Of a stretch of DNA of 36,282 bases, positions 7,419-14,808 are shown one piece after another; the stretch's first letter is position 1, and every line of letters starts with the position of its first letter. Source of the stretch: Thermoanaerobacterales bacterium. GTDB lineage: Bacteria > Actinomycetota > Acidimicrobiia > Acidimicrobiales > JACDCH01. The stretch is from positions 1-36,282 of the forward strand of contig PKRH01000017.1 in NCBI GenBank assembly GCA_017577565.1, written 5' to 3'. The notes below the pieces were generated by a model. The model was not told the DNA's origin, searched no databases, and worked only from the letters and a program-made list of their open reading frames with translations. The translations under genes and the position numbers were made by a program.

Positions 7419-8366
7419 TCAGGCCCGCCGGCCCCGCGCCCGCTCGAGCACCTGGGCGATCCCGGCGTCGAGGTCGGTCCACGGCCGCCAGCCGAGCTGC
7501 ATGGCCGCCCGGCCCGGGTCGAGGGCCGAGCGCTGCACCTCGCCGGGCCGGGCCGCGGCCGGCTGCGGCGGGCGGTCGACGCCCGCGACGGCCGCCATGG
7601 CGTCGTACAGGTCGTTGATCGACGTCTCGACGCCGGTGCCGACGTTGATGAGCAGGCCGTCGCCCCGCTCCCCCGCCCGCACGAGCGCGTCGACCGCGTC
7701 GTCGACGAAGAGGAAGTCGCGGGTCTGCTCGCCGTCGCCGTAGACGGTGCAGGGCTCGCCGGCGACCAACCGCTCGGCGAAGGTGGCGATGACGCCGCCC
7801 CGCACCGGGTCGGCGCGGGGGCCGTAGACGTTGGCCACCGCCAGGGCGGTGAACTCCAGGTCGTGCAGCCGCCGGTAGAGGTGCAGGTACTCGAGCACGG
7901 CCCGCTGGGCGGCGCCTCGGGGCGACACCGGCGCCATGCGCTGCGACTCCTTCACCGGCAGGTCGCGGGCCGGCACCGCCCCGTAGAGGTCGGCGCCGCC
8001 GAGCGCCACGACGACCTTGCGGCTGCCGCCCCGCCGGGCCCCCTCGAGCACGTGCACGGTACCGAGCACGTTCACCGCGGCGTCGACGCCCGGGCGCTCG
8101 ACCGACGCGGGGACGTCGACGTGCGCCGCCAGGTGGAACACCACCTCGGCCCGGCGTCGGGCCACGACGTCGACGACGTGCGGGTCGCGCACGTCGATCT
8201 GGTGGAAGGCGAGCCGCTGCGTGCGCTCGGCCCGGGCAGCGGACAGGTTGGCCAGCGACCCCGCGCTCAGGTCGTCGAGCACCTGCACGCTGTGGCCCTC
8301 GGCCAGGAGCCGGTCGACGAGCGTCGAGCCGATGAAGCCGCCGCCGCCCGTGACCAGCACGTTCAT
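7419..8366 (-). CDS. NAD-dependent epimerase/dehydratase homologue lacking the Ser-Tyr-Lys triad
   Basis: This 315-residue extended SDR is closest in look to UDP-glucose 4-epimerases. It keeps the nucleotide-binding motif TGGGGFIGSTLVD (residues 6-18), FHLAAHVDVPASVERP, NVLGTVHVLEGA, VYGPRADP and the YGDGEQTRDFLFVDDAVDA motif. The catalytic residues are replaced. The SS pair before xxVYG is Gly123-Gly124, the Tyr of YxxxK is Arg150 (codon 7917-7919) and the Lys is Gln154 (codon 7905-7907), in SPRGAAQRAVLEY. Reading frame and flanking motifs are intact, so it is not a decayed gene by eye. It may bind nucleotide sugar without catalysis, act as a partner subunit, or use other chemistry. Its ATG overlaps the nucleotidyltransferase stop (ATGA), so the two are co-translated. 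Confidence 0.85.
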   Translation of the reverse strand: MNVLVTGGGGFIGSTLVDRLLAEGHSVQVLDDLSAGSLANLSAARAERTQRLAFHQIDVRDPHVVDVVARRRAEVVFHLAAHVDVPASVERPGVDAAVNVLGTVHVLEGARRGGSRKVVVALGGADLYGAVPARDLPVKESQRMAPVSPRGAAQRAVLEYLHLYRRLHDLEFTALAVANVYGPRADPVRGGVIATFAERLVAGEPCTVYGDGEQTRDFLFVDDAVDALVRAGERGDGLLINVGTGVETSINDLYDAMAAVAGVDRPPQPAAARPGEVQRSALDPGRAAMQLGWRPWTDLDAGIAQVLERARGRRA

Positions 8367-9370
8367 GCCGGGGGCGGCGGGACCCGCTCGCCCTCGACGA
8401 CCGCCCCGGGCTCGACCCGGTGGCCGTCGCCGACGACGCTGCAGCCGGTCACCCGGGCGTCCGCGCCCACCACCGCCCCGTGGCCGATGATCGACGCCTC
8501 GACGACGGCGCCGGCCTCGACGACGGCGCCGTCCAGCAGGACCGAGCCGGCGACGGTCGCCCCCGCGGCGACGCGGGCGCCGGCGCCGACGACCGAGCGC
8601 ACGACCCGCGCCCCGGCGTCCACCTCGGCGGTGGGCTCGATGGCCTCCATCGCCGGGCCCCGCAGGCCCTCGACGAGGTCGAGCTGGGCCTGGATGTACT
8701 CGCGGGGCGTCCCGGTGTCGATCCAGTAGGTGTCGCCGTCGACGGCGTAGAGGCAGCCCTCCTCGACCATGGCCGGGAAGACCTCGCGCTCCACCGACAC
8801 CGGGCGGTCCGGCGCGATGCGGTCGAGCACCGTGGGCTCGAGGACGTAGGTGCCGGCGTTGATGAGGTTGGTCGGCGCCTCCCCCGGCGGCGGCTTCTCG
8901 ACGAACGCGAGCACCCGGCCCTCCTCGTCGGTGGGCACGACGCCGTAGCGCGACGGGTCGTTGACCTTGTGCAGCGTGATCGTCGCCTCGGCGCCGCAGC
9001 GCTCGTGGAACTCGACCACCCGACCGAGGTCGAGGTCGGTCAGCACGTCGCCGTTGACCACGACGAAGCGCTCGTCGATGCCGGCGTGGCAGGCGGCGAA
9101 GCGGATGGCCCCCGCCGTGTCGAGGGGCTCGGGCTCGACGGCGTACTGCAGCCGCACCCCGGCGCAGACGGCGTCCGGGTAGGCGTCGCGGAAGACGTCG
9201 GGCATGAACCCGAGCGACAGCACGACCTCGTCGATCCCGTGCCGACCGAGGTGGCCGACGACGTGCTCGATCATCGGCCGGTGGACGATCGGCAGCATCT
9301 GCTTCGGGCGCGCGTTCGTCAGCGGGCGCAGACGCGTGCCGAAGCCCCCCACCAGCACGACGGCGCGCAC
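8363..9370 (-). CDS. sugar-1-phosphate nucleotidyltransferase, probably mannose-1-phosphate guanylyltransferase
   Basis: This 335-residue enzyme activates a sugar-1-phosphate as its nucleotide sugar. The N-terminal domain has the signature GGFGTRLRPLT followed by PKQMLPI (residues 8-27), the metal-binding Asp in VVNGDVLTD, and VEKPPPGEAPTNLINAGTYV. The C-terminal part (about 245-335) is a left-handed beta-helix of hexapeptide-like repeats (GARVAAGATVAGSVL and similar). This domain order and the GGFGTRLRPLT form are typical of GDP-mannose pyrophosphorylase (ManB/ManC of actinobacteria), which would feed gmd at 4712. A glucose-1-phosphate thymidylyltransferase role feeding rmlB is the main alternative, since no other RmlA is in the window. 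The GTG start lies 1 base after the upstream stop (TGACGTG arrangement). Confidence 0.82.
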   Translation of the reverse strand: MRAVVLVGGFGTRLRPLTNARPKQMLPIVHRPMIEHVVGHLGRHGIDEVVLSLGFMPDVFRDAYPDAVCAGVRLQYAVEPEPLDTAGAIRFAACHAGIDERFVVVNGDVLTDLDLGRVVEFHERCGAEATITLHKVNDPSRYGVVPTDEEGRVLAFVEKPPPGEAPTNLINAGTYVLEPTVLDRIAPDRPVSVEREVFPAMVEEGCLYAVDGDTYWIDTGTPREYIQAQLDLVEGLRGPAMEAIEPTAEVDAGARVVRSVVGAGARVAAGATVAGSVLLDGAVVEAGAVVEASIIGHGAVVGADARVTGCSVVGDGHRVEPGAVVEGERVPPPPA

Positions 9371-9371
9371 G

Positions 9372-10148
9372 TCAGCCTGCCGGGGTCGTCGTGGTGGTCG
9401 TGGCCTCGTCGGCGGCCGTCGTGTCGGTGCCGCCCTCGCCGGCGGTCGTCGTCGTGGACTCGCCGGTCTCGCCCTCCTCGGGGAGGGAGGAGGCGGTGGC
9501 GTCGTCGACGGCGCCCAGCTCGGCCAGGCGGTCGGAGGACGGCGGCTTGGGGATGTCGGTCGTGCCCTCGGGGACGAAGGCGATCGTGTAGCCCTCGCCG
9601 TCCTCCCGGAAGCGGATGTCGCCGAAGTCCCGCCGGATCAGCGCCGGCTTGTCGTCGGTGGTCTGGACGTCCTTCCACTGGGCGACGACGAGCTCGGCGT
9701 CCTCGCCGTCGCAGTCGTCCTCGCCCTCGGTCCAGGTCTCGCCGTCGACGGTGAGCGAGTCGTCGTCGAGCTCGATGCCCGCGCCGTCCAGGTAGACGCC
9801 GAGCGTCGCGTTCTCGCCCGCGCCGCCGGTGCTGTAGGGGTGGATGTGGATGACGCCGTCGGAGTGGGTGTGGATGCCGACGGGGCTCTCGAAGCCCTCG
9901 ACGTCGGGCAGGAACTCGTCGCAGACGTAGACGCCGAACGACGCGTGCCAGTGGTCCTGGCCCACGACCGGCGGGATGTCGTCCTCGGACTTCCGCTCGT
10001 TGGCGGCGTAGGCGATGAGCCCGGAGCCGAGCAGCACGATCAGCGCGATGACGCCCGGGAACAGGAGGCTCTGCTGGCGGCGCCCGGCGGAGCGGCCGCC
10101 GGCCCGGGCCGCGCGCGCGACCTTCTTGGATGACGAGGCCTTGCCCAT
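9372..10148 (-). CDS. single-pass membrane protein with His-rich extracytoplasmic domain and Thr-rich tail
   Basis: This 258-residue protein of unknown function has a short basic cytoplasmic N-terminus (Lys/Arg/Ser-rich, residues 1-27) and one membrane helix (about 30-48). An external domain follows that opens with QDHWHASFGVYVCDEFLP and continues with GIHTHSDGVIHIHPYS. The cluster of seven His residues in DHWHA, HTH and HIHP suggests metal binding. After about residue 205 the chain is acidic and Thr-rich and ends in TTTTTTPAG, like the lipoprotein at 2267-2560. It sits inside an operon of three GT4 enzymes upstream and a nucleotidyltransferase downstream, so a role in surface glycan handling is possible but unproven. 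I recognise the His pattern as recurring in actinobacterial hypothetical proteins but cannot name a family. Confidence 0.75.
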   Translation of the reverse strand: MGKASSSKKVARAARAGGRSAGRRQQSLLFPGVIALIVLLGSGLIAYAANERKSEDDIPPVVGQDHWHASFGVYVCDEFLPDVEGFESPVGIHTHSDGVIHIHPYSTGGAGENATLGVYLDGAGIELDDDSLTVDGETWTEGEDDCDGEDAELVVAQWKDVQTTDDKPALIRRDFGDIRFREDGEGYTIAFVPEGTTDIPKPPSSDRLAELGAVDDATASSLPEEGETGESTTTTAGEGGTDTTAADEATTTTTTPAG

Positions 10149-10158
10149 GACGCCCCCG

Positions 10159-10164
10159 AGGCTA
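10159..10164 (-). promoter_or_regulatory. possible internal -10 box before the His-rich membrane protein gene
   Basis: TAGCCT on the minus strand ends 10 bases before the ATG at 10148. Its first three bases are the TAG stop of the upstream GT4 gene. It may allow a separate transcript of the last three genes. Confidence 0.3.
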
Positions 10165-11436
10165 TCCGGCGGCCCCGCGCCGGCGCGAACGCAGCTCCTC
10201 GAAGAGCTCCTCGTAGCGCTGGGCGATCGCCGCCGGCGAGGCCCAGCTCTCCACGAAGGCCCGGCCGGCCCGGCCCATGGCGGCGGCCCGGTCGGGGTCC
10301 TCCAGCAGGGTCACGATCGCGTCGGTGAACGCCTCGGGGTCCTCGGGGGGCACGGCGAGCCCGGCGCCGGCCTTCTCGACCAGCCGGGCGACCTCGGTGC
10401 CCTCGTCGACGCTGGCCACGATCGGCCGCCCGGCCGCCAGGATCGAGTACGTCTTCGACGGCACGCTGGCCCGGGCCAGGCCCCGCCGCAGCGGCACGAC
10501 GTGGACGTCGGCCGCCGCCAGCACCTCGGGCAGGCGCTCCTTCGGCTGGTAGTCGACGAAGACGACGTTGTCGAGGCCGGCCGCCTGCTCCTCGATCGAC
10601 GGGCGGGCCGAGCCGCCGCCGTTGATCACGAACACCACGTCGGCCATGTCCGGCCGCTCCCGCAGCGTGCGGGCGGCGGCGACCATGAGCTCGAGCGACT
10701 GCGAGAAGCCGACGTTGCCGGCGTACATCACGACCCGCTTGCCCGACAGGCCGTGCTCGCGCCGGTAGCTGCCGGCCTCCGGGTCGGCGGGGGTGATGCG
10801 GCTCGTGTCGACGAAGTTGGGGATGACCCGGATCCGGTCCTCGGCGTCCGGCACCGTGCCCCGGATCTTCCCCACCAGGTTGTCGCGCAGGTCGTCGGAC
10901 AGGACGGTCACCGCGTCCGAGCGCCGGTAGCTCCACCGCTCCAGCCACGAGGCGAGGCGGATCACCCGGGGGTCGGTGATGGCCCCGACCTCCACGGCGA
11001 CGTCGGGGAAGACGTCCTGGATGTTGAAGACGAACGGCACGCCCCACCGGCGGGCGACGAGCCAGCCCGCGGCACCGAGCGTCAGCGGCGGCGACATGGC
11101 CAGGACCGCGTCGGGCCGCTCGCCCGGGCGCCCGACCAGGCCCATGACCGTCGACAGGACCGTGAACCCGGCGAAGGCGGCCGCCCGGGCCGGGATGTTG
11201 CGCTTGTCGGTCGGGAACGGGTGCACCCGGGTGATGCGGGCGCCCTCGACGTCCTCGTGGCGCACGATGCGCCCCTCCCAGCCCGGCTCGATGCGGTGGT
11301 GCCGGTACCAGGGCAGCGAGGTGACGACGTGCAGCTGGTGGCCCCGGGCGATCAGCTCGGTCCCGATGCTGGTCATCACCTCGCCGGTCGGCGCGGTGTC
11401 CGGTGCGTAGTGCGGGCAGAGCACCAGCAGCTTCAC
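10162..11436 (-). CDS. GT4-family glycosyltransferase, WcaI-like
   Basis: This 424-residue GT-B enzyme resembles the WcaI branch of exopolysaccharide glycosyltransferases. It opens with LLVLCPHYAPDTAPTGEV, the donor-loop region of that branch. It continues with TSLPWYRHHRI, a hydrophobic patch AMSPPLTLGAAGWLVARR (a possible membrane-association surface), FNIQDVFPDVAVEVGAI, MYAGNVGFSQSLELMVAAA and a C-terminal VPSKTYSILAAGRPIVAS. WcaI-like enzymes usually transfer fucose or related sugars in exopolysaccharide synthesis; the GDP-fucose gene nearby makes that plausible here. The GTG start overlaps the stop of the upstream GT4 by 4 bases (GTGA), and upstream in-frame extension would run through that gene. 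It is the third gene of the leftward operon starting at 13723. Confidence 0.88.
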   Translation of the reverse strand: MKLLVLCPHYAPDTAPTGEVMTSIGTELIARGHQLHVVTSLPWYRHHRIEPGWEGRIVRHEDVEGARITRVHPFPTDKRNIPARAAAFAGFTVLSTVMGLVGRPGERPDAVLAMSPPLTLGAAGWLVARRWGVPFVFNIQDVFPDVAVEVGAITDPRVIRLASWLERWSYRRSDAVTVLSDDLRDNLVGKIRGTVPDAEDRIRVIPNFVDTSRITPADPEAGSYRREHGLSGKRVVMYAGNVGFSQSLELMVAAARTLRERPDMADVVFVINGGGSARPSIEEQAAGLDNVVFVDYQPKERLPEVLAAADVHVVPLRRGLARASVPSKTYSILAAGRPIVASVDEGTEVARLVEKAGAGLAVPPEDPEAFTDAIVTLLEDPDRAAAMGRAGRAFVESWASPAAIAQRYEELFEELRSRRRGAAG

Positions 11437-12629
11437 GGCAGGGCTCCATCGTCTCGGGCGCCCTCGGGGCCCCGGGGCGCGTCGTCGGGCGGGGGCGGCG
11501 GGGCCGCGCCGTCGCCCAGCACGGCCCGGTACGTGCCGAGCGTGGCGTCCGCCGTCCGGGCCCAGGTGAACTCGGCCACCCGCTTGCGGCCGGCCTCGAC
11601 GAGGCGGGCGCGCTGCTCGTCGTCCTCGAGGATGCGCAGCATGGCCTCGACCCAGGCCGCGGCGTCCTCGACGGGCAGCTTCACCGCGGCGTCGCCCACG
11701 ACCTCGGGCAGCGCGCCGGCCACCGACGACAGCACCGGGGTGCCGAGGCCCATCGCCTCGAGCACCGGCAGGCCGAAGCCCTCGTAGCGGGACGGGAAGA
11801 CCATGGCGGTGGCCCCCCGCACGATCGCCAGCACGTCGCGCCGGGGGATGAGGCCGGTGCGGCGCACCCGCCCCCGCAGGCCGAGGGCGACGATGCGGTC
11901 GGCGATGGACCGCTCGGCCGGGCCCTCGCCCCCGGTGAGCACGAGCGCGACGTCCTGCTCGCGGGCGGCCACCACGGCGAAGGCCCGCAGCAGCGTCTCG
12001 TGGTTCTTGTGGTTCCAGGTGAACGACGGGTAGACGAACCACCGGCGGGGCAGGCCGTAGCGGGCCTGCACCTCGGCGACGCTGACCTCGGTCGTCGGGG
12101 CCCCGACGCCCCAGGTCGCGACGTGGATCCGCTCGGGCGGCACGTCGAACCGCTCGACGATCCCCCGGCGGACGAACTCGGTGGGCGCGATGACCGCCGC
12201 GGCCCGCCGCACCGACCGCGGGATCGACCGCTGCAGGTACACCCGCTTCACCGGCTCGAAGTTCTCGGGCATGTCGAACGGCTGCAGGTCGTGCACGGTC
12301 ACGACGCCCCGCGTGCCCCGCACCACGGGCAGGACGCCGCCCATGTGGTGCACGAGGTCGAGGCCGTCGCGGGTGGCGTTGGCCAGCCAGGTGTTCTCGG
12401 TCAGGACCCGCAGCGGCCGGACGCGGCCGGTGATGGGCACGAGCCGGGTCGGGAAGGCCCGCACGACGTCGGGGTAGGCGTGGCCGAACGCGTCGAGCGC
12501 GTAGAGGGTGAGCTCGAGGTCGTCGGGCGGGTGCGCGGCGATCTGGCGCAGCAGCGCGACGGTCGCGGTCTCGGTGCCGCCGACCCGCCCGGGGACCAGC
12601 CACAGCAGGTTGCAGCCCACCCTCCTCAC
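11433..12629 (-). CDS. GT4-family glycosyltransferase
   Basis: This GT-B glycosyltransferase of about 398 residues begins VRRVGCNLLWLVPGRVGGTET, the Gly-rich first loop of GT4 enzymes. It has VVTVHDLQPFDMPENF, the central APTEFVRRGIVERF segment, a FTWNHKNHETLLRAF linker and the donor-binding EGFGLPVLEAMGLGTPV element with both conserved Glu residues. The C-terminal 25 residues are Pro/Asp-rich and probably disordered. Two GTG starts are possible. The one at 12629 makes a 4-base GTGA overlap with the upstream gene and is preferred. The one at 12620 directly abuts AGGAGG, too close for normal ribosome spacing. Donor and acceptor are unknown; its neighbours indicate one surface glycan assembly line. 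Confidence 0.9.
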   Translation of the reverse strand: MRRVGCNLLWLVPGRVGGTETATVALLRQIAAHPPDDLELTLYALDAFGHAYPDVVRAFPTRLVPITGRVRPLRVLTENTWLANATRDGLDLVHHMGGVLPVVRGTRGVVTVHDLQPFDMPENFEPVKRVYLQRSIPRSVRRAAAVIAPTEFVRRGIVERFDVPPERIHVATWGVGAPTTEVSVAEVQARYGLPRRWFVYPSFTWNHKNHETLLRAFAVVAAREQDVALVLTGGEGPAERSIADRIVALGLRGRVRRTGLIPRRDVLAIVRGATAMVFPSRYEGFGLPVLEAMGLGTPVLSSVAGALPEVVGDAAVKLPVEDAAAWVEAMLRILEDDEQRARLVEAGRKRVAEFTWARTADATLGTYRAVLGDGAAPPPPPDDAPRGPEGARDDGALP

Positions 12630-13723
12630 GTCCCGGCCACCTCCCGGTAGGCGGCGACCGTGCGCGCCGCCGTCACGTCCCAGGTCCACTCCCCGGCCCG
12701 CGCCCGCCCCGCGGCCCGCAGGCGGTCGGCCAGGTCGTCGTCGTCGAGCACCGCGGCCAGCGCGCCGGCGATGGCGTCGACGTCGGTGGGGTCGACCGCC
12801 AGGCCGGCGCCGCCCTCGACCAGCTCCTCGGTGGCGGTGCCGGCCGAGGTGACCACCGGCGCCCCGGCCCCCATCGCCTCGGCGACCGGGAGCCCGTAGC
12901 CCTCCCACAGGCTCGGGTAGCACATCACCGCCGCCCCACGGTAGAGCGGCGCCAGGTCGGAGCCGGGGACGAACCCGGTGAGGCGGACCCGGTCGCCGAG
13001 CCGGGACGCCGCGTCGCCCAGCGCGTCGCCCCACCCCTCGGGCCCGACGACGACCAGCTGGACGTCGCGGTGCGGCAGCCGGGCGACGGCCTCGACCAGG
13101 CGGCGCAGGTTCTTGCGGGGCTCCAGCGTGCTGACCGACAGCACGTAGCGCCCCTCGATCCCGTAGCGCCGGCGGACGGCCTCGACGTCACGCTCGGCCA
13201 CCTCGACCGTGCGCATGCCCCAGGGCACGTGGCGCAGCCGCTCGGGCTCGACGCCGGCGTCGACGCAGTCGCGCATGGTGGCCCGGGACGGGCACAGCAC
13301 GAGGTCGGCGTCGTCGACCACGCACCGCAGGCCCGACTCGAAGAACCGCACGCCGTTCGGCGTGAACATCGACGGGTCCCGGCGCCAGGCCAGGTCGTGC
13401 AGGGTCACCACCAGCGGCGCCCGGCGGGGCGGGACGGCGTAGCCGGTGGCGTGGACGACGTCGACGGGCCCGGTCGCCCGCTCCACCGGCGGCCGGCGCC
13501 ACCGGTGCCAGCTCCGGTAGAGCGCCAGCCGGGGCAACGGCAGGTGGCGCACCGGGATGGCGGGCCGCCAGGCGGGCGCCGGCGGGCGGCGGTGGCAGGC
13601 GGCGACGCCGACCTGGTCGACGCCCCCGGCCGCGGCGACGGCGGCGATCTGCTCGAGCGCGGCGCGTGCCGTCCCGCCCGGGACGCGGTGCCAGCACTGC
13701 TCGATCACGACCGCCACGCGCAT
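12626..13723 (-). CDS. GT4-family glycosyltransferase, first gene of leftward glycan operon
   Basis: This 365-residue GT-B enzyme starts MRVAVVIEQCWHRVPGGTAR. It has DVVHATGYAVPPRRAPLVVTL with HDLAWRRDPSMF, CPSRATMRDCVDAGV, the linker STLEPRKNLRRLVEA, and the donor site WEGYGLPVAEAMGAGAPVV containing the paired Glu residues. It resembles mannosyl- or rhamnosyl-transferases of the GT4 family. The ATG at 13723 is chosen over an upstream in-frame ATG because a CAGGAT box lies exactly 8 bases before it and the N-terminus then begins at the first beta strand. The gene heads an operon with 4-base overlaps into two further GT4 genes. Confidence 0.9.
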   Translation of the reverse strand: MRVAVVIEQCWHRVPGGTARAALEQIAAVAAAGGVDQVGVAACHRRPPAPAWRPAIPVRHLPLPRLALYRSWHRWRRPPVERATGPVDVVHATGYAVPPRRAPLVVTLHDLAWRRDPSMFTPNGVRFFESGLRCVVDDADLVLCPSRATMRDCVDAGVEPERLRHVPWGMRTVEVAERDVEAVRRRYGIEGRYVLSVSTLEPRKNLRRLVEAVARLPHRDVQLVVVGPEGWGDALGDAASRLGDRVRLTGFVPGSDLAPLYRGAAVMCYPSLWEGYGLPVAEAMGAGAPVVTSAGTATEELVEGGAGLAVDPTDVDAIAGALAAVLDDDDLADRLRAAGRARAGEWTWDVTAARTVAAYREVAGT

Positions 13724-13731
13724 GGGCGGGC

Positions 13732-13737
13732 ATCCTG
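13732..13737 (-). promoter_or_regulatory. -10 box for the leftward GT4 operon (leaderless type)
   Basis: CAGGAT on the minus strand ends 8 bases before the ATG at 13723. It departs from TAnnnT in the first base but has the standard spacing. Confidence 0.4.
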
Positions 13738-13814
13738 GCACGCGGCGGTGCCGCCACGACACCCGGCCACCGGGCGCACCGGACGGGCCACATCGGGCGC
13801 GTCGGGCCGCCCGG

Positions 13815-13820
13815 TACGAT
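13815..13820 (+). promoter_or_regulatory. -10 box for GDP-L-fucose synthase (leaderless type)
   Basis: TACGAT ends 8 bases before the ATG at 13829. It is identical in sequence and spacing to the box before rmd. Confidence 0.5.
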
Positions 13821-13828
13821 CAGGACCC

Positions 13829-14791
13829 ATGTCCGAGTTCTGGTCCGATCGCACCGTGGTCGTCACCGGCGGTCGGGGGTTCCTCGGGCGGGCCGTGTGC
13901 GCCCGCCTCCGCGAGCGGGGGGTGGGCCGCCTCATCGCGCCGTCGTCGGCCGAGTACGACCTCCGGCGCCCCGACGACGTGGCCCGCCTCTTCGCCGACA
14001 CGCAGCCCGACCTCGTCTTCCACCTGGCGGCCCGGGTGGGGGGCATCGGCGCCAACATGGCCCGCCCCGCGGACCTCTACCTGGACAACCTGCTCATGGG
14101 CACCTACGTCATCGAGGAGGCCCGCAAGGCCGGGACGCCGAAGACGGTCGTCACCGGCACCATCTGCTCGTACCCGAAGCACACGCCGGTGCCCTTCCGC
14201 GAGGACCACCTCTGGCAGGGCTACCCCGAGGAGACCAACGCCCCCTACGGGGTCGCCAAGCTGGCCCAGCTCGTGCAGGCCCAGGCCAACCGGGCCCAGT
14301 ACGGGCAGAACGTCATCTACCTCATGCCGACCAACCTCTACGGGCCCGGCGACAAGTTCCACCCGGCGGTCAGCCACGTCATCCCCGCCCTCATCAAGAA
14401 GTGCGTCGACGCCGTCGAGTCCGGCGCCGACCACATCGAGGTGTGGGGCACGGGCTCGGCGTCGCGCGAGTTCCTCTACGTCGACGACGCCGCCGAGGGG
14501 CTGGTGCTGGCGGCCGAGCACTACGACGGCCCCGACCCGGTCAACCTCGGCACCGACGAGGAGCTGCCCATCCGCGACCTCGCGGCCATGATCGCCGAGC
14601 TCACCGGGTTCACGGGTGAGATCCGCTGGGACACCTCCAAGCCCGACGGCCAGCCCCGGCGGCGGGTCGACCCGAGCCGGGCGGCCGAGCTGTTCGGGTT
14701 CAAGGCCCAGGTGCCGTTCGCCGAGGGCCTCCGCCGCACCATCGACTGGTACCTCACCCACCGCGAGGAGGCCCTGGCCCGCGACCACTGA
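13829..14791 (+). CDS. fcl: GDP-L-fucose synthase
   Basis: This 320-residue SDR epimerase/reductase converts GDP-4-keto-6-deoxy-mannose, the product of Gmd, into GDP-L-fucose with NADPH. It carries TGGRGFLGRAVCARL, the DYDLR-like substrate region, FHLAARVGGIGANMARP (the family's GGI..N..P segment), ICSYPKHTPVPF, the YxxxK pair in NAPYGVAK, and MPTNLYGPGDKFHP, a near-diagnostic GDP-fucose synthase motif. The length of 320 matches the family. A start further upstream would read through the divergent promoter region, so the ATG 8 bases after TACGAT is used. It stands alone between two leftward operons; its stop faces the UDP-xylose synthase gene 17 bases away. Confidence 0.93.
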   Translation: MSEFWSDRTVVVTGGRGFLGRAVCARLRERGVGRLIAPSSAEYDLRRPDDVARLFADTQPDLVFHLAARVGGIGANMARPADLYLDNLLMGTYVIEEARKAGTPKTVVTGTICSYPKHTPVPFREDHLWQGYPEETNAPYGVAKLAQLVQAQANRAQYGQNVIYLMPTNLYGPGDKFHPAVSHVIPALIKKCVDAVESGADHIEVWGTGSASREFLYVDDAAEGLVLAAEHYDGPDPVNLGTDEELPIRDLAAMIAELTGFTGEIRWDTSKPDGQPRRRVDPSRAAELFGFKAQVPFAEGLRRTIDWYLTHREEALARDH

Positions 14792-14808
14792 CGCGGGCCA
14801 CCGCCGGC

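Noticed and set aside
9375..9500. GTC/GTGGTC-rich low-complexity stretch, considered as a DNA repeat element
   Set aside because: It is the coding strand complement of the Thr-rich tail of the membrane protein; the same explains 2330-2430.
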